A stretch of 64,000 nt of DNA. Source: Gigaspora margarita. Taxonomy: Eukaryota > Glomeromycota > Glomeromycetes > Diversisporales > Gigasporaceae. The stretch spans positions 195,214-259,213 of the forward strand of contig WTPW01000189.1 of assembly GCA_009809945.1 (NCBI GenBank), written 5' to 3'. Position 1 is the first letter of the stretch; each line of letters begins with the position of its first letter. The translations under genes and the position numbers were made by a program. Shown here piece after piece: positions 20,901-28,440 of this stretch. A model generated the notes under the pieces. That model did no database searches. It was not told the DNA's origin and saw nothing but the letters and a program-made list of their open reading frames with translations.

Positions 20901-23086
20901 CTTGAATTACTAAAAAAGTAAAATAAATACATACCGCCCTCTAAAATCAAAAAAAATAGTTATACAATAAGAAAAAATAGACTTTAAATAATATTATTAA
21001 AAAGATGAAATATACTTACTCTCTGATTTTATATAATAATATATGAAAAAAGATATCAAATAAATCATGACAGCTATCATGAATTAACTTTAGAGAATGA
21101 ATTTTACCTCCGGTATCTAATAGTAGTAGAATATGTAAAAGGAAATTATATATATTTTTAAAAGCATAATCTGATGAAATTAATAGAGCTTCCATTTGTT
21201 CTAAATATAACCTACCATCTAATAATTTAATAGAAAACATTAAATTTAATAAGAAGATATTATATAACATATTTTCTAAATAAAATTAAATAATACTTAC
21301 GAACTTGAACAGGTACAAACATGATTAAAGAAGTTGTAGATGAAAAATGTAATTTACAGTTGGAAAAATTTATGCTCACCAACTAGGATATAAATTTTAA
21401 TTAACAAACTAAATATTGAAAAAATCTTACAATAAATAAAAGAATATTTACCTTCTGCAATAATATCAAAATACAAATTAAAATTTAATAAAGAAATATT
21501 TAAAATAAATATATTTCAAATAGTAATGTATGTGTGCCAAAATACCATCTGTAATTTAATGGAAGAGAACAATTGAATTGAAGAGATGCATTTTTTTAGA
21601 TATAATTTAAACCTTTAAACCATCCTACTCACGATCTAAGAATTAAAAGAATAAAGGACAAAATTATAAAGCCAACCACATAACAACTATAAATTAATTT
21701 CAAAATAGAGTTTGAAAAACTTACCAACTAACAATTTATGAAATAATAATATTTAGAAATTAATCAATCGGTTATAACAATAAATAATAAATTTTCATTT
21801 ACCTTCTGATAAATTAAAAATAAGATTTATTAGAAGTGTTGTGTGGCACAGTTTTTACACAGAAAAAAACTAGAATATATCGATATATCAGAGAATAGAG
21901 GTCAGAACCGGTTACTATAAGCCACCTTTAAATTAGGGTTAAGTCTATTTTATAATATTCTAGTTCAGTTTATTTTAATATATCAGAATTTTTGCTGATA
22001 ACCCGACAAAAATAAAAAAAATAACACAATTCAATTATATTTATAATAAATTCAACCAGTTTAACCTAAATATTAACTGGTTGTCGATTATTCAACTTAG
22101 TTTCTAAATTTACAACCGATTCTGACCTCCAGGAAATTTTAAATCGTATAATACTCTGTAGTAAACGTTATACATACCCACTAGTAATTGATGAAAATAG
22201 ACGATAAATTCAGCAATGTTTATGTAATAATAACAGTTATGATATAATTATAACATACTATGCTCTAATAGTTAATCAGAATATGTATTAATTAATTAAA
22301 ATGCTAAATGTTGCAAGGTACCAGTTTTCAAAAAAAAAATTTTTTTTAATATTAACTAACTAGTTGATTTAATGGAAAATGAAATAAGTGTTAATAAATT
22401 ATAGAGAAATTGTTGAGATATTGATCTAAGACAAAATTACATAATAGATTACTTACTTTGAGTCTCGTAGTCGGAAGCATAATCTACATAATTGTAATAT
22501 TTATAAGAAAATATTAAGATATTTTATTGTACAAATCAAATAGATGCTTACTTTGAGTCCCATATCCAGAAACAGGAGGCGCATAATCTAATAATAAGAT
22601 TTATAAAATAAATATTAAAATATAAACAGGTTATTATATGAATCTAACTCCAAAAAATATTATTTTAAAATAACTAAAAGAAAAACCAATTCTTACCGAT
22701 AGTCGCCTCTTCCGTTACTTGTTCCCCAACAGTTGCTTTAAAAAAATTAATGCAAAATTTTAATTAATAAAATGTTTTACATAAGAGTTGTTTTAAAAGT
22801 ATTGATTCTTACGATCATTAGTAATCGTTACTTCTAATGCTGATTTATCATCATTGTATAATTCATTTATGGGCGTGGATGCTCTTAAATTATCTTTTTT
22901 GGGATGGCGAGCTATGACACAATCAGTTGACGTTCTTTCTGGGTCGTAACCAAACCTAATTAGTAATAATTTTTTCAGATCGTCCAAATCCATTACGCCT
23001 TTGTTTTGCAATTCTTCGCGTGTAAAAGAGAAGGGGCCGCGTCCAGGACGTTGCACCCAGATCTTATCTGAAGTGACCCGAGGCAT
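5789..23086 (-). CDS. Giant microexon gene: predicted multi-pass membrane protein built from about 127 exons
   Basis: Not a family I recognise. Exon 1 (22813-23086) starts MPRVTSDKIW and encodes 91 residues with a compact alpha/beta look (…LDDLKKLL…LEVTITND). It ends in phase 1 at a GTAAGA donor. After three ordinary short exons come about 97 exons of 3 nt, 17 of 6 nt, and single ones of 9, 12 and 21 nt, plus five of 2 nt. Each is bounded by AG and GTAAGT-like sites; introns are mostly 59-110 nt. Carrying the phase from exon 1 gives an open reading of about 280 residues: acidic linker, hydrophobic stretch of about 40, basic loop (RHRRNWKF), second hydrophobic region, aromatic loop (YAAPYSYYDHT), last hydrophobic stretch. 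Seen directly: splice-site order and exon sizes. Inferred: that all exons are spliced, membrane location, and the stop at 5789-5791. The start is chosen as the M nearest the conserved part; upstream Ms lie in duplicated copies. Confidence 0.72.
8396..9480. mobile_element. Three inverted-repeat elements in introns on either side of microexon 106
   Basis: About 8396-8690 (ends gtgaatttatgaaat / atttcataaattcac), about 8775-8935 (ends gggaagtgtcagatat / atatctgacacatcc), and about 9130-9480. The last resembles the hAT-like element at 41349-41640 (shared …gtttagactN…, gcattttt…, cNggctgatc…). 9480-9840 carries short repeats of ttctgcgata/ttctgtgat. No gene is supported outside the microexon at 8966-8968. 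Confidence 0.65.
10491..10796. mobile_element. Two small inverted-repeat elements in the intron between microexons 98 and 99
   Basis: Approximately 10491-10697 is related to the element at 18516. Approximately 10700-10796 has ends tgcctggagca and tgctccagaca. Confidence 0.6.
11080..11453. mobile_element. MITE in the intron between microexons 95 and 96
   Basis: Ends with ggatcc…gttacattg and caatgtaac…ggatcc are inverted. The purine-rich interior at 11230-11330 has runs of a and g. Confidence 0.65.
12563..12804. mobile_element. MITE in the intron between microexons 82 and 83
   Basis: Ends cttttcaaattactgt and acagtaattttaaaag are inverse of each other. The interior has no coding potential. 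Confidence 0.65.
13126..16062 (-). other. Microexons 59-80 (basic loop)
   Basis: Exons: 16061 AG, 15985 ACA, 15908 TCG, 15823 TCG (donor GTTTGT), 15749 TA (donor GTTAAG), 15676 ATT, 15586 GGA, 15508 AAT, 15435 TTA, 15351 CCT, 15198 TTT, 15091-15111 (21 nt), 15019 GAT, 14936 GGG, 14853 TTC, 14539 GAA, 14447 AACGTG, 13486 CGA, 13393 TTT, 13304 GTG, 13221 TTG, 13126 CT. The two 2-nt exons move the phase from 0 to 2 to 1. The reading is RHRRNWKFTFFNKSQQT then GWVRKRAICVA: a strongly basic loop between hydrophobic segments, as the positive-inside rule would give. The 21-nt exon is needed: skipping it would create TGA with the next exon. Confidence 0.66.
13755..14376. mobile_element. Two MITEs in the intron between microexons 75 and 76
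   Basis: Element a, 13755-13862, has ends TAGTGATGCAATAGAA / TTCTATTGCATCACTA and a perfect 8-bp duplication catctgaa on both sides (hAT-like); a partial copy of its right end follows at about 13895-13918. Element b, 14203-14376, has ends CAGTATAATCCCGC and its inverse, flanked by TA; the ends resemble pogo-type elements (inference). Together they expand this intron to about 960 nt. Confidence 0.8.
16139..17602 (-). other. Microexons 44-58 (second hydrophobic segment)
   Basis: Exons: 17600 GTG, 17538 GCG, 17467 GTT, 17373 CTTGCA, 17294 ACA, 17203 ATG, 17128 GGAATG, 16720 GGA, 16639 CTG, 16559 ATT, 16486 TTG, 16398 TTT, 16313 GTT (donor GTTAGT), 16231 TATATG, 16139 ATT. In phase 0 they read VAVLATMGMGLILFVYMI. 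The intron between exons 44 and 45 is only 59 nt. Upstream of exon 44, a GTAAGTG donor at 17711 has no nearby AG. It could end a 62-nt version of exon 43 (17712-17773) that stays open but leads to TGA at the exon 52/53 junction. Confidence 0.68.
16774..17079. mobile_element. MITE in the intron between microexons 50 and 51
   Basis: Ends cctattattttccta and taggaaaataatagg are inverse of each other. The interior has repeated short hairpins (agatatctgataattatcc-like). Confidence 0.7.
17771..19783 (-). other. Microexons 25-43 (first hydrophobic segment)
   Basis: Exons: 19781 AGG, 19688 ACTTTG, 19599 ATA, 19516 CTT, 19398 CTT, 19316 TGG, 19220 TTG, 19103 ACA, 18989 CAC, 18903 GCTTTG, 18823 ATG, 18358 TTT, 18273 ATT, 18183 AGC, 18104 AGC, 18027 TTT, 17944 ATA, 17863 CCC, 17771 TTT. 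In phase 0 they read RTLILLWLTHAL then MFISSFIPF, a plausible membrane helix. A further unit at 18249-18251 (AAT) has a normal acceptor but ATAAGT in place of a GTAAGT donor, so it may be a lost exon. The intron between 18358 and 18823 carries a MITE (18516-18742). Confidence 0.68.
18516..18742. mobile_element. MITE with TGGGTGAGTCAATAGAAATG ends, intronic
   Basis: Inverted ends ggtgagtcaatagaaatgcac and gtgtgtttctactaactcacc. A diverged relative (gtgagtcgatggagatgca… catttccattgactaa) is at about 10491-10697, also in an intron of the same gene. Confidence 0.75.
20203..20605. repeat. Foldback element of about 400 bp in the intron between microexons 20 and 21
   Basis: Two arms of about 195 bp meet near 20404 (…tatatataaatttataaa / tttatatataaaattt…). 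The arms are highly similar and read aagacatctatactcaac at both ends. Intronic; open frames here are spurious. Confidence 0.85.
21898..22133. mobile_element. MITE in the intron between microexons 6 and 7
   Basis: Inverted ends GAGGTCAGAACCGGTT and AACCGATTCTGACCTC. Lies wholly inside an intron of the microexon gene, stretching it to about 370 nt. Confidence 0.75.
22457..23086 (-). other. Exons 1-4 of the microexon gene (conventional exons)
   Basis: Exon 1 is 22813-23086 (274 nt). Exon 2 is 22697-22735 (39 nt), reading PTVGEQVTEEATI. Exon 3 is 22552-22587 (36 nt), reading DYAPPVSGYGTQ. Exon 4 is 22457-22483 (27 nt), reading NYASDYETQ. All end in phase 1 and are followed by GTAAGA or GTAAGT-type donors; acceptors are TAAAG, ATTAG and TGTAG. 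Exons 3 and 4 are clearly related (ATTATGC… to …ACTCAAA), so this part grew by exon duplication. The G+C content of exon 1 is visibly higher than the surrounding introns, as expected of coding sequence. Confidence 0.85.
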
Positions 23087-23490
23087 GCTATGATCGACAA
23101 GATATATTAAATAATAGAAATTAAAAAGAAAACGTTCGAAAAAAATGTCATACTCGGTAAGATTTGAACATTCGAGTTCACGAGTATTAAGAACATTATT
23201 TGAAATTACTCGAGGCGTACTGTAATGACAAATATAATAAACAATAAATTCAGAAAGAAAATGTTCGAAAAAGTGTATAAATTTAATATACTCAGTAAGA
23301 TTTGGGTGCTCGAGTTGACTATCACTAGTATTAAAAACTTTATTATTCGAAGTAGCTTGAGACATACTAAGATTGACATATACAATAAACATTAAAATTT
23401 TAACAAAAGAAAATGTTCGAAACAGTATAATGGTAACTTACTTAGTAAACTTTAATGTACGGAGCGCAAGTATTAAACCTTTATTTCGGA
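23083..23490 (-). repeat. Three tandem copies of the 5' end of the microexon gene
   Basis: Three related units of roughly 130-145 bp lie head to tail at about 23083-23215, 23216-23361 and 23362-23490. Each contains a version of the start-codon region (MPRVTSD, STPRVISNN, MSQATSNN) and of the AT-rich sequence upstream of it, including a shared aaaatgttcgaaa motif. An open frame of 199 codons (22793-23392) runs through all three, but the hydrophobic spacer repeats it would encode look like translated 5' UTR. The unit next to exon 1 keeps the ATG used here. Repeated transcription starts or alternative N-termini are possible. Confidence 0.6.
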
Positions 23491-23592
23491 AGGTTTATGT
23501 TTAATCAGATATCAATTTCAATTAGATATATTAAAGTAGCATGATACAACAAAAGAGTTTTTACCTATAACCTGAAGCGAAAGGAAGTACTA

Positions 23593-24078
23593 TGTTACTA
23601 TTCACTCTAATTTGGGTTTTAACGGGAGAATTAGATGCTTTGTTGACTGTACATACAAACGCATAATTTTCGTGTTACAGTTAGAGATGGGCACCATGCG
23701 CATGCATACAATTTATTCTGGCCAGCATTAAGAAATTAATTCATAACTTTGGCCAAAACATGCATGCTTGCATGCAAAAAATGCATGCGCATGTGCATGC
23801 CAAGAAAATTTTGTATTTTGCCCATCTCTAGTTATAGTACTTCTCTAATAGACAAATCGGTTGAATAAAAAATTTTTGAATGATATAGTATCACTCCCAA
23901 TAAGTATTTTTTGATTGTACAGGGGGGAATTTGGCAAATAAATTACATGACTAAAAATTTAATACTCAGTTTCACTGAAATTTATGCAATGTTAGTATTC
24001 ACCCTAATTTGGGTTTAAACGGGAGAATTAGATGCTTTGCTGACTGTACATACAAACGCATAATTTTCATGTTACAGT
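23593..24078. repeat. Direct duplication upstream of the microexon gene
   Basis: An 88-89 bp block at 23593-23681 is repeated nearly exactly at 23991-24078 (both include aacgggagaattagatgctt and end gttacagt). Similarity continues beyond (actNctctaatag, aaaaaatttttgaat), interrupted by a hAT-like MITE in the first copy and a TA-type MITE in the second. The block may hold promoter sequence of the minus-strand gene, but no element can be named. Confidence 0.7.
23682..23830. mobile_element. hAT-like MITE rich in GCATGC, with 8-bp duplication
   Basis: Terminal inverted repeats TAGAGATGGGCA / TGCCCATCTCTA, flanked by gttacagt (23674-23681) and gttatagt (23831-23838). The paralogous block at 24071 keeps a single gttacagt, showing the empty site. 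The interior has many overlapping GCATGC/ATGCAT palindromes. Confidence 0.85.
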
Positions 24079-24148
24079 ACTACTCTAGTATAACATGTTA
24101 GAATGGTATTCTCTAATAGGTAATTTAATAAAGCAGTAAATTATGATG

Positions 24149-24291
24149 CAGTCAGACCTCCCTAAATGCATGGCTTGACTTGGTCCCAATTCATATGTTA
24201 CTTATAGATTTTTACCTCCCTAAATGCAATATCTCTCTAAATGCAAGGCTTTTTATCGGCCCTTCGCCATGCATTTAGGGAGGTCTGGCTG
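24149..24291. mobile_element. MITE with CAGTCAGACCTC ends
   Basis: Ends CAGTCAGACCTCCCTAAATG and its inverse. Same family as 389-562 and 56286-56994; termini resemble those of pogo/Tc1-mariner elements (inference). Confidence 0.75.
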
Positions 24292-24769
24292 TAGTACAAA
24301 TCGGGGTAAACCATTGATAAAAAATTTTTGAATTTAAAGTAATACAATATCAATACGATTGTATAAGATTAATTATAATATTAATTATTGTAATGGAATA
24401 GGAATTTGGCATATTAATCACATGACTAAAAATTTCATAATCATTTCGTTTCACTGAAAGTTATTTTGTAATATTTAATTCTAGTCAACGCGAATTCTGT
24501 AGAATCCGATTGGCCAGTTTGACCAGTCAGAACAATCAGGTTCTTTTTGAGTTTGTAGAAGAAAGTGCTCGAGAACGCCTTAACCAAAATTCTATAGCAT
24601 TAAATGTCAGTGAAAAGTTATCGGGGAAATGAGATCCACCGAAAATATTAATCAATTGGTGTATAAAGTTGTATGTTTGCAAGAAAATTTGTTAGTACTG
24701 TATGATTTCCTATCATTTGCTCTAAAACGAAAATAATAATCATAAGGGCGAGGGGGGGGGGGGGGGTTT

Positions 24770-25290
24770 TGTGGCGGTGCCTAATTCGGCGCACTAACGA
24801 TATCTTACGAACTGTTGATCAGAATCATGTGATTTTGGTACCATTCGATTCGTCTCATCGAGACGAATCGAATGGTACCAAAATAATATGATTCTGACCG
24901 ATAGTTCACAAGATATTATCATTTAACCAAAATAACCTACAAATAAGGTCGATATGCCTAATTGGCACAGTGCCTAATTCGGCTATCTTACGAACTGTTG
25001 ATCAGAATCATGAGATTTTGGTATCTTTCGATTCGTCTCATCGAGACGAATTGAAAGGTGCCAAATCATATGATTCTAACTGATAGTTCACAAAATATTA
25101 CATTAGAGATCTTTAGTGCACCGGATTAGACACTGTGCCAAAATAAGACTGTTTTTTAAATACGTGATATCTCATGATCGAAATCAGGTGGTTTTGGTGC
25201 CATTAGATTCGATGAGACAAATCGAATGGTACCAAAATCATCTAATTCCGATCGACATATCACGTGATATGCATCGTAGAACTTAACCGC
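24770..25290. repeat. Cluster of palindromic repeats with a GGTACCATTCGATTCGTCTC core
   Basis: Three related inverted-repeat modules begin tgcctaattcggc(gcac) and contain a long palindrome around TCTCATCGAGA, in which GGTACCATTCGATTCG is followed by its complement. More diverged members lie at 684-1608 and 29260-29800. A poly-G run of 17 precedes the cluster near 24750. The 97-codon minus frame at 25156-25449 is a by-product of this repeat and not a gene. Confidence 0.7.
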
Positions 25291-26737
25291 GCCACAATAC
25301 CCCCCCTCCCTTATATTATCTGAAATTTTATAATTGTGTGTACTAGAGTTAGGCACCGAAACCTTTTTTGCTAAATCTGAAAGTTTCGGATTTTGGATTA
25401 TAGCTTCCGAGACCTTATCCGAAACTCCGAAACCTTGACTGAAACCCAAAATCTTATCCGAACACTGAAACTATTTAAGATTAAATTTTTATAAACTATG
25501 GTATTGTAGATCATGCTAACATGCTAGTACATAATATTCGAGTCCAACCAAGAGAAAAAATACATATTTGCATATAGGTTATATTTAAGTTTTTATATGT
25601 TCTATCAGTGTTATTTAGAAAACTCAATTTTAAGAATTGTAACTTTAGCAGCTAAAATGTGGCAACAAATGATTAAAATTTAGATATTGCAGTTAGGGTT
25701 CTGCAATTTGATTTGATTTGATCAAATTTTTGATTTCAAATCAAATTCAAATACAAAATTTTCAAATTAAATCAAATTCAAATTAATAAAATTTGATTTG
25801 ATTTGATCAAATATTTGAAATTTTTGATTTAATTTAAAAAATTTATAAATTTTAAAAATTTCAAATCAAATCAAATTCAAGTACAGAATTTTATTTCAAA
25901 TCAAATTCAAATCAAGGCTTATTTGATTTGATCAAATTCAAATTTGCCTAATGTTTGATTTGATTTAAGCTTTAAAAACCCTAATTGCAGTGTAGTTAAT
26001 AAAATATAATCATTTTAAAAAAGTATCAGGAGATATATTTATTGCTTAATTTTAGAGAAGTTTATTTACAAAAGTCCTATTTAATGCATCATTTTCACAC
26101 AATATTGAATCAGCTTTAGATAAGTTTATATTATATATATTGATATTTTTTTTCTTAATTAAGGTTTTATTTATCTCAAATATATATAATATAAAATATG
26201 GCAAAAAAACAGTAGCAACTCATTACCATGGTGACCTATATGAACAACCAATCACATTAAAGATCAGTCAATCATGTATGAATGCACAATTTTACCAGGT
26301 TGGCCTTCCAGCTTTTTTTTAGTAATTTATTTATTTTTTTATTTATTTTATTTTTATTTGTATAAACAATAGCAAAAATTTTTTTTAGATTCCATCAAAG
26401 TACCACGAACATGTAGATAAAAATAAACTTTTTGTTTTTTTTATTATTGTCTTGTTCACTAAATTCTAAATTCTTTTTCTTTAGATTTATTGAAAGTGGA
26501 ATAAGTAAGCACTAAGGCAAATATAGATAAAATTAAGTTTCTTTGTTCTTTCTTCTTTGTTTGTGTATCATTGTCTTGTTTACTAACTTCTCTTTTTTTT
26601 TTTTTAGATTTTTCCTAAATTAGAATAAGTACTAGGAGGTAAAATTAAGTTTCTTGTTTGTTGTTACTAACTTTTTTTTTCTTTAGGTATTATCAGAAGT
26701 CAAGTGAAAATAGGTGAAATTGAGTTTTTTATCTGTT

Positions 26738-26778
<41 letters not shown>

Positions 26779-27109
26779 ACATTGTCTTGTTCAATAACTT
26801 CTACTCATTTATTTTTTTTTACTAAAATTGGAATAAGTACTGGCAAGCTTATAGATAAAATAAGCACCAAGTAAACTTGTAGGTAGAATTAGCACTGTGC
26901 AAATGTAGGAGAGTTTTTTTTGTTCTTAGAGTTTCTGCAAACTGAATCAAATCAAACTTTTAGTTAAGTTTGAGTTTGATTTGAGGTTTGAATAGTTTGA
27001 CCTTAAACTTTTTAGTTAAATTTGATTTGATTTGAGTTTGAATTAGCTAAGTTTGAATTTAATTTGGGTTTGATTTGAGTTTGTCAAAAAGTTTGAGTTG
27101 GAATATATA

Positions 27110-28440
27110 TAAGTATATTTTTTGCTATTGAACAAATTATTTAGAGCAAGAAAGTAGAATCAATTAGTAAAATTTTAAGAATTATAATATTTTTTAATAA
27201 AATTGTTAAAAAATATTAAATTACTTGAAATTTTGCTAATTGATTCTATTTTATGCTTTAAGTAAACTTGTTCAACATCAAAAAATACATTATGTTAGTA
27301 TATTTTTCTTTTATTATTCTTTGAATTTAAAAAAAAGATACTTAATTTTGAATTTTTGATGAAAAAATCCAAAATTAAGCATTTTTCCTTTTGAATAAAA
27401 AAATACAAAAAAATGCTAATATAATATATTTTTTAGTACAGAACAAGTTTACTTAGAGCATTAAATTAGAAATAATTAAGAATAATGCTTTTGTAATATT
27501 TTTATTAATAATAAAAATACAAACAATTACTATGAATCTCAAAAGTTTATTAATTGATTCTATTTTTATGCTCTAAATAACCTTATTTAAAACAAAAAAT
27601 ATATTATATTAGCATATTTTTTTTATCATTTTTAGAATTTAAAGAAAAGATGCATAATTTTGGATTTTTGATAAAAAAATCCAAAATTATATATATTTTT
27701 CTTCAAAATAAAGAACTACAAAAGAAAAATATTAATATAATAAATTTTTGTTGCTGAACAAGTTTACTTAGAGCATTAAATTAGAAATTATTAATAAAAT
27801 TTTAAGATTAATTTAATAGATTTTTTAATATTTTTATTAATAAAAATACAAACAATTACTATGATTTTCAAAAGTTTACTAATTGATTCTATTTTTATGC
27901 TCTAAGTTAGTGTTCTGACCTGGGTAAATATCACCTGGGTCACCTGCGAGTGGGCAGGTGACCCAGGTTGAATTATGGCCCACTCGGGTGGTCAACCTTT
28001 GGGTGACCCATAGCAAATTTTTTTTATTATCTAGTGTTCACCTGGGTGACCCACTTGCGGGTGACCCAGGTTGGAATTTTCATGATGGGTCAGAACACTA
28101 CTCTAAGTAACCTTATTCAGAACCAAAAAATACATTATATTAGTATATTTTCTTTTGTATTTCTTTATTTGAAAAAAAAGAAAGATGCTTAATTTTGGAT
28201 TTTTTTTATTAAAAATCCAAAATTAAGGATTTTTTTCTTTAAATTCTAAAAATGATAAAAAAAAATACCAATATATTTTTTGGTTCTAAATGAAATTACT
28301 TAGAGCATAAAAATAGAATCAATTAGTAAACTTTTGAGAACCATATTAATTGGTTGTATTTTTATTAATAAAATATTAAAAAAGCTATTATTCTTAAAAT
28401 TTTATTACTTATTTCTAATTTAATGCTTTAAGTAAAAGGA
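27110..28440. repeat. Cluster of F1 foldback elements
   Basis: At least four pairs of arms with gaacaagttNNcttagagca and its inverse, separated by inverted tttNggatttttNat segments (tcttaattttggattttt / aaaatccaaaattaagN). Related to the element at 1-185. A hAT-like MITE is nested inside. Confidence 0.7.
27908..28100. mobile_element. hAT-like MITE with perfect 8-bp duplication, nested in F1
   Basis: Ends TAGTGTTCTGACC / GGTCAGAACACTA. Flanks ctctaagt at 27900-27907 and 28101-28108 are identical. Interior carries four copies of cacctgggtNaccN / gggtgacccaggtt, giving strong local hairpins. Confidence 0.9.

Larger units (their letters stand above)
19860..22264 (-). other. Microexons 5-24 (acidic linker)
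   Basis: Given as lowest coordinate and minus-strand exon: 22259 AGCATA, 22178 TGG, 21803 AAG, 21725 TTG, 21633 ATC, 21546 ATG, 21452 AAG, 21380 TTG, 21301 TTC, 21216 ATG, 21108 ATACCGGAG, 21020 AGA, 20935 AGGGCG, 20809 ATT, 20733 TTG, 20645 AAA, 20125 CTG, 20034 TCA, 19937 TTT, 19860 CT. Phase 1 carried from exon 4 gives KHMEVDHEVVHD then TGEKGDFETVIS. Exon 24 is the first 2-nt exon (donor GTACGG); a 7-nt form (19855-19861, donor GTGTTT) puts TGA at the second codon junction afterwards, so the 2-nt form is preferred. A 9-nt form would create TAG with the next exon. Confidence 0.68.

Noticed and set aside
20448-21270. Minus-strand frames of 84-95 codons at 20448-20735 and 21016-21270
   Set aside because: They run through introns and a foldback element of the microexon gene; residues are low-complexity and splice sites interrupt them.
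5789-22264. Reading the 3-nt units as a CRISPR-like or satellite array
   Set aside because: Intervening sequences differ from one another and only splice-site consensus bases recur; no repeat of 20 or more bases is shared between units.
22793-23392. 199-codon minus frame taken as one complete protein
   Set aside because: Its 3' end runs past a good GTAAGA donor, and its 5' half is three tandem copies of the start region; only the part from 23086 to 22813 is kept as exon 1.
25156-25449. Minus frame of 97 codons
   Set aside because: Encoded by palindromic repeat sequence and a short gaaacNttatccga repeat; no support as a gene.
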